From Gammaproteobacteria bacterium (GTDB lineage Bacteria; Pseudomonadota; Gammaproteobacteria; SG8-11), in NCBI GenBank assembly GCA_024641505.1, contig JAHECY010000044.1, positions 1 to 32,054 on the forward strand: a DNA stretch of 32,054 bases. The letters are read 5' to 3'. Numbering within the stretch: the first letter of the stretch is position 1; the number at the start of each line of letters is the position of its first letter. This document shows positions 8,526 to 16,707 of this stretch, piece after piece. The translations under genes were made by a program, and so were the position numbers. Under the pieces are notes generated by a model, which saw nothing but the letters and a program-made list of their open reading frames with translations, did not search any database and had not been told where the DNA came from.

Positions 8526-9221
8526 TCAGGCCATGCGGCCGTTTGACGTGGATGGTGCTTTGACTTTGGGTGTTACGTTGAGACGAATATGTAAGGTTTT
8601 GATCTTGCCGTTGTGCTCGATACGCGCAATCAAATGCCCTTCAGCGGTATTGTTGGCCTTTAACGCCAGGGTAAGCATGTTGCTGCCATGACGGATGTTT
8701 TCCGTCCAGCTTACCGATTGCTCGCCGGGAAAACCCGCCAGTTCCACGTTCGCGGGCAGTTGAATGGAGATGCGCGCGGCGGCCAGGTCGCTCGGCGAGT
8801 TGAACAGCAGATCCACTTTCTGGATGCTGTTCTGGGAAATATTCACCGTGTGCACCGCCGTCGGAGTGACGGAGGGTTCCGCCTGTGACGCTTGCTCAGG
8901 AGCGGCGTTCAAAGCGCTATAATTCATCCACAGGGCAAATATCGTCAGCAACAAGGCAGTGCCGGCGGCGATTATCGTGGAGCTGTCAAGCCTGAACTGG
9001 AGGCGGCTCCGGAAATGACGCGTCAACACTTGATATAAATGCGCCGGCTGCCCCAAGGTCGCCACGCGGCACAGGGTTCCATTGCGGGTATGGACAAGTG
9101 TCACCGCCCGTTGCCATTGGGCGTGACGCCAAGCCACGGGCGCTTGCGAGTCACCGCTGTGCCGGATGAGCCTGCCGTCAATGGCATGACTTGCGTCCCT
9201 GTCTGTATCATAGAGGTTCAT
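8526..9221 (-). CDS. Single-pass membrane protein with periplasmic beta-type domain, unrecognised
   Basis: Protein of 231 residues with three parts: a cytoplasmic N-terminus of about 80 residues, one transmembrane helix (about 82-101, IIAAGTALLLTIFALW) and a periplasmic domain of about 125 residues. The periplasmic part alternates hydrophobic and polar residues (VDLLFNSPSDLAAARISIQL, GHLIARIEHNGKIKTLHI), which suggests a beta-sandwich, perhaps Ig- or CARDB-like. The topology resembles that of anti-sigma or regulatory membrane proteins, but no zinc-finger motif and no adjacent sigma-factor gene are present, so no function is assigned. It is the first gene of a likely two-gene unit with the small secreted protein. 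The start is the ATG at 9219-9221, with a weak ribosome site. Confidence 0.7.
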   Translation of the reverse strand: MNLYDTDRDASHAIDGRLIRHSGDSQAPVAWRHAQWQRAVTLVHTRNGTLCRVATLGQPAHLYQVLTRHFRSRLQFRLDSSTIIAAGTALLLTIFALWMNYSALNAAPEQASQAEPSVTPTAVHTVNISQNSIQKVDLLFNSPSDLAAARISIQLPANVELAGFPGEQSVSWTENIRHGSNMLTLALKANNTAEGHLIARIEHNGKIKTLHIRLNVTPKVKAPSTSNGRMA

Positions 9222-9607
9222 GGCTGGCGCTGGTTACTCTCATCGGTCGGTGGGGCTGGTCACGCACGACGCACGCGCAACCGCGAGACGGTGCGTGTGG
9301 CGCATGCCGGAAACCGGCCATCCACCTGTTTTCGTATAAGCAAATACAGAATTACCGTATTTGCTGATCTGCTTGCTGTGCTACCTTTCGCTCGTGATCA
9401 GCATCACTGAAAAACTCACGGGATATAAACAGACAAGGCACTAGGGGTATAGTGTGGTTTTCTGAGACGAATGAGAAGTTACGATGACTGATAAGCTTAT
9501 CTCGGGAGGGGTATATATGGCGCTTGGGCGGCGCTCGCCAGCACCCTTAACAGGGCTCTCGCCAAGACGTGTCAGGTGGGGCGCAGGCGCGTTGGCGTGT
9601 GTCGAGT
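9222..9607. other. Non-coding gap of 386 bp with an inverted repeat
   Basis: No supported gene was found. The gap lies upstream of the minus-strand membrane-protein gene and downstream of the DUF3617-like gene, so it should hold a promoter for the former. It contains an inverted repeat with 9-bp arms, AGCAAATAC (9339-9347) and GTATTTGCT (9357-9365), separated by 9 bp, a spacing typical of a dimeric repressor site. The rest, including GC-rich 9520-9600, shows nothing recognisable. I could not fix a -35/-10 pair. Confidence 0.5.
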
Positions 9608-10021
9608 TTATTTGCAGTCGCCGATACGTTTGGCGGTGATCGTTTCCCGCAATTTGGAAGTGCCGTCGGGCATCTTTATCATGATATCGATGCTGCCCTT
9701 GGCGTTGTCGCCCTGGTAGGTGATTTTGCCGTTACCGGTGAGTTGTCCCATGGGCGTGTCACACACCATTTTCCAGCTCACGCTGCTGCCCATGGTCTTC
9801 TGGTTGAGAATCTGGCAGGCGGCATCGCCGTTATTACTGCCGATGACCGGCATCGGATTAGTATCGGTGATGCAGAAGTTTGTGCGTTCGCTGCTGCTCG
9901 AGGCATTGCCGCCGGTGCCGCTCATCACGACTTCGGCTTCCCACATACCGGGATTGACCGAAGCGTGAGCGAGCACCGGAAACAGGATGATCAGGAAAAA
10001 ACAGGCGCGGTAGGCGGTCAT
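9608..10021 (-). CDS. DUF3617-like secreted protein
   Basis: Protein of 137 residues with a signal peptide (MTAYRACFFLIILFPVLAHA, cleavage after residue 20) followed by VNPGMWEAEV, the characteristic start of DUF3617 proteins. Four cysteines in the mature part (in FCITD, ACQIL, MVCDTP and the terminal GDCK) could form disulphides, and WKMVCDTPMGQLTGNGKITY matches the family's second half. It is presumably periplasmic; function unknown. The frame stays open upstream to 10126, but that stretch runs through the rpsT terminator hairpin and would bury the signal peptide, so the ATG at 10019-10021 is chosen. No strong Shine-Dalgarno is visible. Confidence 0.78.
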   Translation of the reverse strand: MTAYRACFFLIILFPVLAHASVNPGMWEAEVVMSGTGGNASSSSERTNFCITDTNPMPVIGSNNGDAACQILNQKTMGSSVSWKMVCDTPMGQLTGNGKITYQGDNAKGSIDIMIKMPDGTSKLRETITAKRIGDCK

Positions 10022-10062
10022 TGGCAGGTTCCCATGGTGAATCTGCAAGGGTATCGGCCAAA

Positions 10063-10087
10063 AAAAGCCGGCATTAAGCCGGCTTTT
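10063..10087 (-). terminator. rpsT: Rho-independent terminator of rpsT
   Basis: A perfect 10-bp stem, AAAAGCCGGC (10063-10072) with GCCGGCTTTT (10078-10087), loop ATTAA. On the minus strand the stem runs into seven T residues, and the site is about 80 bp past the rpsT stop. The A-rich and T-rich flanks are symmetrical, so it could work in both directions. Confidence 0.88.
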
Positions 10088-10169
10088 CGTCGCTGTCGCT
10101 GGCACCAGGCCTCGGCATACTGCCACCGGTGTTACCGGATGCAGTGTTCCGCCAGCCGTGCTGCAAGCC

Positions 10170-10433
10170 TTAGCCCATGGCGCGGATGCGCGCGTTGAGG
10201 CGGCTCTTGTGGCGGGCGATTTTATTCTTGTGCGCGATTCCCTTGTTGACCATGGAATCGATCAGCGGCATGGCGTCTTTGTAGGCGCTCTGGGCATCGT
10301 CTTTCTTGCCACCTTCGATAGCCTTGAGTACTTTCTTGATGGCGGTGCGCATAGTGGAGCGCAGGCTCATATTATGGTCCCGGTTCTTGATGCCCTGACG
10401 GGCTCGTTTCCTGGCTTGGGCGGTATTGGCCAA
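10170..10433 (-). CDS. rpsT: 30S ribosomal protein S20 (TTG start)
   Basis: S20 binds 16S rRNA in the small subunit. The product is 87 residues, the usual length, highly basic, beginning MANTAQARKRARQ and ending NARIRAMG. The start codon is TTG (10431-10433), preceded by AGGAG with an 8-base gap. The E. coli rpsT also uses UUG, and that weak start is part of S20's translational self-control, so the same regulation is a reasonable inference here. It is transcribed alone, divergently from murJ, with a good promoter (10481-10509) and terminator (10063-10087). Confidence 0.97.
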   Translation of the reverse strand: MANTAQARKRARQGIKNRDHNMSLRSTMRTAIKKVLKAIEGGKKDDAQSAYKDAMPLIDSMVNKGIAHKNKIARHKSRLNARIRAMG

Positions 10434-10480
10434 TGTCTTTACTCCTGAAAAGCTTACGATAGTGTCCGCAAAGGCCGCAT

Positions 10481-10509
10481 ACTATGCTGAGTTTGCCCGG
10501 GTTTGTCAA
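10481..10509 (-). promoter_or_regulatory. rpsT: Sigma-70-type promoter of rpsT
   Basis: On the minus strand a perfect -35 box TTGACA (10509-10504) is followed after 17 bp by CATAGT (10486-10481), which matches four of six -10 positions. It lies about 50 bp upstream of the rpsT start codon. Confidence 0.7.
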
Positions 10510-10725
10510 TGGGCAGCGGCGCGCGCGGTGGTTTACGAAAGCGAAAATATATCAGATAGTTACCCGCAACTTAAGTGACATTCGGCCACCCGCCTCAATA
10601 ATACCCGCGCCACGGCGCGCCAGGTGCCAGGAATAGCATTAAAATGCTTTATAAGACAAATAGTTATTGCTTGACGCCGGGGCCGGCATCAGCCGCGACA
10701 CGTTACTGGAATTCCGGATGGGGTC

Positions 10726-12288
10726 ATGACCAAAGAACTCTTTAAATCCACGGGCATTGTCAGCGGTTTTACCCTCGTTTCCCGCATTCTGGGGCTGGCC
10801 CGGGATGTCGTGTTTGCGCAATTCCTCGGTGCTTCCGCCGGGCCCGGCATGGATGCCTTTCTGGTGGCATTCAGAATTCCTAATTTTATGCGGCGTTTGT
10901 TTGCGGAAGGGGCTTTTTCCCAAGCTTTTGTACCGGTATTCGCCGCGTGGAAAGGCGAGAAAAGCCCGGAGGAGGTCAGGGAGCTGGCCCGCAGCGTGGC
11001 GGGGACCCTGGGGACGATCTTGCTCGTGGTGTCCTTATTGGGCATGGTCGGGGCGCCGGTGCTGGTGACGGTATTTGCCTTTGGGTTCGTAGGCGCCCCG
11101 GATAAATTTCAGCTTACCGTGGATTTATTGCGCATTACGTTCCCCTATGTGGTGTTTATTTCCCTGACCGCCCTCGCGGGGGGGATTCTGAATACTTATG
11201 ATCGGTACGGGGTGCCGGCATTCACGCCGGTGCTGCTCAATATTTGCTTGATCGCGATGGCGATCGGCGCGGCGCCCTATTTCGATCCGCCGGAACTGGC
11301 CCTGGCCATTGGCGTGTTTCTGGCCGGTGTGGCGCAATTAGCCTTGCAATTACCGTTTTTGAAGCAACTGGGTTTGCTCGGTTGGCCACGCTGGGCATGG
11401 CGGCATCCCGGAGTGCAGCGCATCAAAATGCTCATGGTGCCCGCCCTGTTCGGATCGTCGGTGACCCAGTTCAATTTGCTGTTCGACACGGTGATCGCCT
11501 CCATGCTGGCCACCGGTAGCATTGCCTGGCTGTATTATTCCGACCGGCTCATCGAATTTCCCCTGGGCGTATTTGGCGTCGCCATGGCGACGGTGCTGCT
11601 GCCCAATTTGTCGCAACGCTTTGTGGAGCGGCAAGCACGGGAGTTTTCGCGCATGCTGGATTGGTCTTTGCGTTGGGCGCTGCTGCTGGCGGTACCGGCC
11701 ACGGTGGGTTTGGTTATCCTTGCCGGGCCGATTCTGGCGACCTTTTTTTTCTACGGCAAGTTCACCCTGGAGGACACGCGCATGGCCACCTGGAGTCTCA
11801 CCGCCTATGCGTTTGGCCTGGTGGGCTTTGTCGGGGTCAAAGTGCTGGTGCCCGGTTTTTACGCCCGTCAGGACAGCCGCACGCCGGTGCGTGTGGGCAT
11901 CATCGCGATCCTGAGCAATATGGTGTTGGTGGGGTTGCTGGTGGTGCCCTGGTATTTGCTGGGTCTGCCCGGGCCGCATGCGGGACTGGCGTTGGCCACC
12001 GGGATTTCGGCTTATCTCAACGCGGGCTTATTACTCAAAATTTTACAGCAACAGAAAATCTATACACCGGAACCCGGTTGGCGGCGCTTCCTGCTGCGTT
12101 TACTGGTGGCCAATGGGGTGATGGCTGGCCTGTTGGTCATGGGCGTGGCGGACATAAGCCAATGGGCGCAACAGTCTTTGTGGGAACGGGTCGGTTTTCT
12201 GACCTTGTGGGTGCTGGCCGGCGCCGGCAGTTACCTGATAACGCTGTTGGTCATGGGGCTGCGGCCCCGCGACCTGCTGTTGCAGTAA
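10726..12288 (+). CDS. murJ: Lipid II flippase MurJ (MviN)
   Basis: Multi-pass inner-membrane protein of 520 residues in the MOP exporter superfamily that flips lipid II to the periplasmic face for peptidoglycan synthesis. It starts with the conserved STGIVSGFTLVSRILGLARD (central-cavity arginines at about 20 and 26) and continues with MDAFLVAFRIPNFMRRLFAE then GAFSQAFVPVF. About 13-14 hydrophobic helices are spread through the rest, with YYSDRLIEFPLGVFGVAMAT in the middle. GGATGGGG precedes the ATG closely as a weak ribosome site. It is divergent from rpsT and leads into ribF-ileS-lspA, though ribF has its own promoter and 576 bp of repeat-filled sequence intervenes. Confidence 0.97.
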   Translation: MTKELFKSTGIVSGFTLVSRILGLARDVVFAQFLGASAGPGMDAFLVAFRIPNFMRRLFAEGAFSQAFVPVFAAWKGEKSPEEVRELARSVAGTLGTILLVVSLLGMVGAPVLVTVFAFGFVGAPDKFQLTVDLLRITFPYVVFISLTALAGGILNTYDRYGVPAFTPVLLNICLIAMAIGAAPYFDPPELALAIGVFLAGVAQLALQLPFLKQLGLLGWPRWAWRHPGVQRIKMLMVPALFGSSVTQFNLLFDTVIASMLATGSIAWLYYSDRLIEFPLGVFGVAMATVLLPNLSQRFVERQAREFSRMLDWSLRWALLLAVPATVGLVILAGPILATFFFYGKFTLEDTRMATWSLTAYAFGLVGFVGVKVLVPGFYARQDSRTPVRVGIIAILSNMVLVGLLVVPWYLLGLPGPHAGLALATGISAYLNAGLLLKILQQQKIYTPEPGWRRFLLRLLVANGVMAGLLVMGVADISQWAQQSLWERVGFLTLWVLAGAGSYLITLLVMGLRPRDLLLQ

Positions 12289-12298
12289 CAGAAACCAC

Positions 12299-12319
12299 GG
12301 TGCGTCATACGCCCCCTAC
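12299..12319 (-). repeat. REP-like element, degenerate copy
   Basis: Minus-strand copy with two differences from the consensus (TCAT for TAAT, and GCC for GCA), starting 11 bp after the murJ stop. It sits in a 33-bp segment (12291-12323) repeated with one mismatch at 12451-12483. Confidence 0.7.
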
Positions 12320-12403
12320 GCACTGCTGTTGCGGCATTGGTGGAGACTCCGGCGGCAAGCGCTGTGTAAAAATGTCCACGTGCACGCATCAGCGGCATGG
12401 ATT

Positions 12404-12424
12404 GTAGGGTGCGTATTACGCACC
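12404..12424 (+). repeat. REP-like palindromic element, consensus copy
   Basis: Exact plus-strand consensus. With the inverted copy at 12459-12479 it forms a 76-bp unit with GTAG at both outer ends, similar to a REPIN. Confidence 0.83.
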
Positions 12425-12458
12425 GGCCATTGCGCTTGCGGAAGCTGTTGGAAACCAC

Positions 12459-12479
12459 GGTGCGTCATACGCACCCTAC
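12459..12479 (-). repeat. REP-like palindromic element, near-consensus
   Basis: Minus-strand copy with one change from the consensus (TCAT in the loop, stem intact). It is the second half of the 12404-12479 inverted pair. Confidence 0.78.
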
Positions 12480-12541
12480 GCACGGTCTGCTGTTGGGTTG
12501 CGGTGCAGATAAAGGTGATGCTCCACATTTTCCCTCTGCGA

Positions 12542-12654
12542 TAGCGGTGGGGTGCTTGCCAGGACCGCCGTGAACCCATCCCTGGGGGCTCGCAAGCGCC
12601 ATCCCGGGCACTTGACGTCCTGGCAACGGCGGCCCCACGCCACCCCCACCGCTA
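12542..12654. repeat. 113-bp interrupted palindrome
   Basis: Outer arms of 11 bp match perfectly in inverted orientation (TAGCGGTGGGG at 12542-12552 and CCCCACCGCTA at 12644-12654). So does an inner pair of 10 bp (TTGCCAGGAC at 12556-12565 and GTCCTGGCAA at 12617-12626). The centre is GC-rich. The element is unrelated in sequence to the REP-like family and looks like a small non-autonomous or structural intergenic element. No ORF or transposase is associated. Confidence 0.6.
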
Positions 12655-12723
12655 CGGAGAGCTGGCGGGAAATCCTAAACGAAGCCATCTGGGACCGGGT
12701 CTTTGTTCCAGTTTTAAAAATCC

Positions 12724-12744
12724 GGTGCGTAATACACACCTTAC
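12724..12744 (-). repeat. REP-like element, degenerate copy
   Basis: GGTGCGTAATACACACC followed by TTAC; two differences from the consensus, one breaking the stem. It is the last of four copies in the murJ-ribF gap. Confidence 0.65.
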
Positions 12745-12834
12745 GATCCGTGCCGTTGTCTGGGTAACAGAGAGCTTAAACCTTGTAAATTATGCATGTT
12801 ATTCCTAGGCACGCCTATATTACCTAAAATTGGT

Positions 12835-12840
12835 TATAAT
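12835..12840 (+). promoter_or_regulatory. ribF: -10 element upstream of ribF
   Basis: A perfect TATAAT lies 24 bp before the ribF ATG. No good -35 is seen at 16-18 bp (CGCCTA at 17 bp), so the strength is uncertain. It would let ribF-ileS-lspA be transcribed independently of murJ. Confidence 0.5.
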
Positions 12841-12864
12841 GCGCGTTTTCGCCACGCCAGACAC

Positions 12865-13821
12865 ATGGAACTCATTCGCGGTATACACAATATCAGACCG
12901 GCTCATCACGGGTGCGTGGTGACCATCGGAAATTTCGACGGTATTCATTTGGGACACCAGGCGGTGATCGGTCAAGTGGCTGAAAAAGCCCAGGAATTGT
13001 CCTTGCCGGCCTTGCTCATGACGTTTGAACCGCAGCCTCGGGAGTACTTTGCGCCGCAGCGGGTGCCGCCGCGCTTGACCCGGTTGCGGGAAAAAATATT
13101 GAATCTGCGCCGCTTCGCGCTGGATCGGGTTTTGGCGGTGCGATTCAATCAGGCCTTCGCCGCGCTCAGTGCCGAGGATTTTATTCGGCAAATTCTCGTG
13201 GAGAAACTGGGCGTGCGCTACCTGGTGGTGGGGGATGATTTTCGTTTTGGCCGGGATCGGCGCGGGGATTTCGCGATGTTGCAGGCAGCGGGCGCGACCT
13301 ACGGTTTCGAGGTGGCGAATATGCATTCTTTTCAAGTGGCGGAGCAACGGGTGAGCAGTACCCTGGTGCGTGCCGCCCTGGCCGCGGGCGACCTGGAGCG
13401 GGCGGAAATCCTGCTGGGGCGGCCTTACCGGATGGCGGGCCGGGTGCGCCACGGGGATAAGCGCGGTAGAACCATTGGTTTCCCTACCGCCAACCTGTAT
13501 TTGCACCGGCGCGCCACGCCGGTATCCGGCGTGTTCGCCGTGGAAATGTTCGGGGTGCCCGGCGAGCCGGCGGCCGGCGTCGCCAATGTGGGGACCCGGC
13601 CCACGGTGAATGGCACCCGCACCCAGTTGGAAGTGTTTTTGTTCGATTTCGACACGGATATCTATGGCCGTTACGTGCAGGTCAGTTTTCTGGGCAAACT
13701 GCGCGATGAACGGCGTTTTGAGTCTTTCGACGCGCTGCGCCAGCAGATCGACCGGGATGTGGCGGACGCCCGGGAATTTTTCCAGCAGCATTATGGCCGC
13801 CGTAACGGCGGTTCCCGCTGA
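12865..13821 (+). CDS. ribF: Bifunctional riboflavin kinase / FMN adenylyltransferase
   Basis: RibF converts riboflavin to FMN and then FAD. The 318-residue product has the N-terminal nucleotidyltransferase domain with TIGNFDGIHLGHQAVI (HxGH-type motif) and VGDDFRFGRDRRGDF, then VSSTLVRAAL. The C-terminal kinase domain has GRVRHGDKRGRTIGFPTANL, GTRPTVNG and EVFLFDFDTDIYGR. The frame is open from 12796, but the family start MELIRGIHNIRP is at 12865, downstream of the TATAAT, so that ATG is used despite a weak ribosome site. FMN/FAD made here is needed by, among others, the flavin-linked Rnf subunits encoded further right. It is followed by ileS after 63 bp. Confidence 0.97.
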   Translation: MELIRGIHNIRPAHHGCVVTIGNFDGIHLGHQAVIGQVAEKAQELSLPALLMTFEPQPREYFAPQRVPPRLTRLREKILNLRRFALDRVLAVRFNQAFAALSAEDFIRQILVEKLGVRYLVVGDDFRFGRDRRGDFAMLQAAGATYGFEVANMHSFQVAEQRVSSTLVRAALAAGDLERAEILLGRPYRMAGRVRHGDKRGRTIGFPTANLYLHRRATPVSGVFAVEMFGVPGEPAAGVANVGTRPTVNGTRTQLEVFLFDFDTDIYGRYVQVSFLGKLRDERRFESFDALRQQIDRDVADAREFFQQHYGRRNGGSR

Positions 13822-13884
13822 GCCCGGGCTTTTGCTATGCTGCGCAGGGATACACCGAAAATACGATAACCAGATGAGGAACCA

Positions 13885-16707
13885 GTGGCTGACTATAAGC
13901 ATACCTTGAACCTGCCCAAGACCGACTTTCCCATGAAAGCCAATCTGGCGCAGCGCGAGCCGGCGGCGGTACAGCAATGGCAGGACAGCGCTTTGTATGA
14001 AGCGCTGCGTGGCGCCTGCGCGGGTCGGCCGAAATTCATTCTGCATGACGGTCCGCCCTACGCCAACGGAGAAATTCACCTGGGGCACGCGGTGAACAAG
14101 GTTCTCAAGGACATCATCGTCAAAGCCAAGACCTTGAGCGGTTTTGATGCGCCTTATGTACCCGGCTGGGATTGCCACGGCTTGCCCATCGAATTGCAGG
14201 TGGAAAAGAAAATCGGCAAGGCCGGGGTAAAAGTCGATGCCAAGGCGTTCCGTGATGCCTGCCGGGACTATGCGCGCAAGCAGGTGGACGTTCAGCGCAC
14301 GGATTTCATGCGCCTGGGGGTGCTCGGCGATTGGCACCGGCCCTACCTGACCATGGATTACAAATTCGAAGCGGATATCATTCGTTCCCTGGCGCGCATC
14401 ATCGCCAACGGTCATTTGCATAAGGGCGACAAGCCGGTGCACTGGTGTATCGAGTGCGGCTCGGCGCTGGCCGAAGCGGAAGTGGAATACAAGGACAAGA
14501 CCTCGCCGGCCGTTGACGTGCGTTTTCCGATACTGGACGACGCGGCATTGATGCAGCGTTGCCATCATGTGGAAGGGCATGAAGGTCAGGGACCGATAGC
14601 CGTCGTCATCTGGACCACGACCCCATGGACGCTGCCGGCGAACCAGGCCGTGGCCTTGAATCCGGAGCTGGAGTACGTGGTGGTGCAGTGTGACAACCAG
14701 GGCCGACAGGAACGCCTGGTGCTGGCGGAAGCCCTGCTCAAGGATGCCATGGTGCGTTATGGTATCGATAACTACCGCGTCATCGCCTACTGCCGCGGCG
14801 ATGCGCTGGAAGGCATGAAGCTGCAACATCCGTTTTATGAGCGCGAAGTGCCGGTAATTCTTGGCCACCATGTCACCACCGACGCGGGCACCGGGGCCGT
14901 GCATACCGCGCCCGGTCACGGTCAGGACGACTATGCGGTGGGCAGCCGTTATGGTTTGAAGGTGGATAATCCGGTGGGCGGCAATGGTTGTTTTCTCCCG
15001 GGCACGCCGCTGTTCGCCGGCGAGCATGTGTTCAAGGCCAATGAGCATGTCATCGAAGTGCTCAAGGCCAAGGGCATGCTGGCGCACAACGCCGCTTTGC
15101 AACACAGTTATCCCCATTGCTGGCGCCACAAGACGCCGATCATCTTTCGCGCCACGCCCCAGTGGTTTATCGGCATGGACCAGAAGGGTCTGCGCTCCAC
15201 GGCGCTTGATGTCATCAAGCAAACCCAATGGGTACCCGCCTGGGGTGAAGCGCGCATCGAAGGCATGGTGGGGAATCGTCCCGACTGGTGTATTTCACGC
15301 CAGCGCACCTGGGGTGTGCCGATCCCGTTGTTCGTGCACAAAACCTCCGGTGCCCTGCATCCGAAAACCGCCCTGTTGATGGAAGAAGTGGCGCTGCTGG
15401 TGGAAGCCCGGGGCATCGATGCCTGGTTTGATCTGGACCCCGCGACGTTGCTGGGCAGCGAAGCCGGTATCTATGACAAGGTGAACGATACCCTGGACGT
15501 GTGGTTCGATTCCGGTGTTACTCATGCGTGTGTGCTGGAGCAGCGCCCGGAGCTGGCGTTCCCCGCGGATCTCTACCTGGAAGGTTCCGACCAGCACCGC
15601 GGTTGGTTCCAGAGTTCCTTGTTGACGTCGGTGGCGATGAAAGGCGTGGCGCCTTACAAGGAAGCGCTGACTCACGGATTTACCGTGGATGCCAAGGGCG
15701 TGAAAATGTCCAAATCCATCGGCAACACTATCGCGCCGCAGAAAGTGGCGAACAGTCTGGGCGCGGATGTGCTGCGCTTATGGGTGGCGTCCACCGATTA
15801 CCGCGGCGAAATGACCGGCTCCGACGAGATTCTCAAGCGTACCTCCGACGCTTATCGGCGCATGCGCAATACCGCGCGCTTCCTGCTGGCCAATCTCACG
15901 GGTTTCGATCCGCAACAGCATATGGTGGCGGCGGACAAGCTGGTGGCGCTGGACCATTGGGCCTTGCAGCGGGCGCAAGCCTTGCAACAGGAACTGACCG
16001 CCGCTTATGACCGTTACGAGTTTCACCTGATTTATCAGAAGGTGCATAACTTCTGCTCCGTGGACATGGGCAGTTTCTACCTGGATATCATCAAGGACCG
16101 GCAGTACACCACACAGGAAGACAGCCATGCGCGGCGCTCCGCGCAGACCGCCATGTACCATATCATCGAGGCCATGACTCGGTGGCTGGCGCCGATCCTG
16201 AGTTTTACCGCCGAGGAGATGTATCGCTTTATCCCGGGTCCCCGGCAGCAAAGCGTGTTCATGCACACCTGGTATGAGTTCCCGAACCTGGCGGCATCCG
16301 CGTTCGATCTGGAATACTGGCAACGGGTGTTCGCGGTGCGCGAGCAGGTGAGTCGCGAGCTGGAACGCGCGCGTATCGCCGGTGCCATCGGTTCCTCCCT
16401 GGATGCCGAGGTGGATATCTACTGCGGTGACGAAATGCATCGGCATCTGGCGCGACTTCAGGATGAGTTGCGTTTCGTTACCATTACGTCCTATGCGCGC
16501 CTGTATCCCCTGGCGCAGAAGCCGGACACTGCGATGGCTACGGAATTGCCTGACCTGTGGGTGAAAGTGGCCGCATGTGCCCACGGTAAATGCGTGCGTT
16601 GCTGGCACCACCGGCAGGATGTGGGCGTCAACGCCGCGCATCCGGAATTGTGTGGCCGGTGCATCAGTAATGTCGAAGGTGCCGGTGAACCAAGGAGTTA
16701 TGCATGA
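13885..16707 (+). CDS. ileS: Isoleucyl-tRNA synthetase (GTG start)
   Basis: Class I aminoacyl-tRNA synthetase charging tRNA-Ile, 940 residues. It has [16 protein letters not shown] (HIGH motif at 65-68), the CP1 editing domain ([14 protein letters not shown]), KMSKS at 607-611 and a C-terminal zinc site, CVRC (903-906) with CGRC (923-926). The start is GTG at 13885 with GAGGA four bases upstream, giving [21 protein letters not shown] as in relatives. Its TGA stop overlaps the lspA ATG (ATGA), implying translational coupling. A long antisense ORF across this gene (12820-15228) is a compositional shadow. Confidence 0.98.
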   Translation: MADYKHTLNLPKTDFPMKANLAQREPAAVQQWQDSALYEALRGACAGRPKFILHDGPPYANGEIHLGHAVNKVLKDIIVKAKTLSGFDAPYVPGWDCHGLPIELQVEKKIGKAGVKVDAKAFRDACRDYARKQVDVQRTDFMRLGVLGDWHRPYLTMDYKFEADIIRSLARIIANGHLHKGDKPVHWCIECGSALAEAEVEYKDKTSPAVDVRFPILDDAALMQRCHHVEGHEGQGPIAVVIWTTTPWTLPANQAVALNPELEYVVVQCDNQGRQERLVLAEALLKDAMVRYGIDNYRVIAYCRGDALEGMKLQHPFYEREVPVILGHHVTTDAGTGAVHTAPGHGQDDYAVGSRYGLKVDNPVGGNGCFLPGTPLFAGEHVFKANEHVIEVLKAKGMLAHNAALQHSYPHCWRHKTPIIFRATPQWFIGMDQKGLRSTALDVIKQTQWVPAWGEARIEGMVGNRPDWCISRQRTWGVPIPLFVHKTSGALHPKTALLMEEVALLVEARGIDAWFDLDPATLLGSEAGIYDKVNDTLDVWFDSGVTHACVLEQRPELAFPADLYLEGSDQHRGWFQSSLLTSVAMKGVAPYKEALTHGFTVDAKGVKMSKSIGNTIAPQKVANSLGADVLRLWVASTDYRGEMTGSDEILKRTSDAYRRMRNTARFLLANLTGFDPQQHMVAADKLVALDHWALQRAQALQQELTAAYDRYEFHLIYQKVHNFCSVDMGSFYLDIIKDRQYTTQEDSHARRSAQTAMYHIIEAMTRWLAPILSFTAEEMYRFIPGPRQQSVFMHTWYEFPNLAASAFDLEYWQRVFAVREQVSRELERARIAGAIGSSLDAEVDIYCGDEMHRHLARLQDELRFVTITSYARLYPLAQKPDTAMATELPDLWVKVAACAHGKCVRCWHHRQDVGVNAAHPELCGRCISNVEGAGEPRSYA

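Larger units (their letters stand above)
12291..12483. repeat. Duplicated 33-bp segment carrying REP-like copies
   Basis: Bases 12291-12323 (starting GAAACCACGG) and 12451-12483 are identical except for one position, exactly 160 bp apart. Similar sequence continues a little past both with a small indel (GCTGTTG). Between them lies an inverted REP-like copy at 12404-12424. The arrangement is like the composite REP clusters (BIMEs) of enterobacteria. Confidence 0.7.

Noticed and set aside
9222-9607. Possible sigma-factor remnant upstream of the 231-residue membrane protein
   Set aside because: I looked because the membrane protein has anti-sigma-like topology. The minus-strand frames I translated upstream stop quickly and contain no convincing region 2 or region 4 motif.
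12820-15228. 802-residue open frame on the minus strand
   Set aside because: It lies antisense across ribF and ileS, both certain genes. Its His/Gln/Arg-rich product has no recognisable motif. It is a GC-rich shadow frame.
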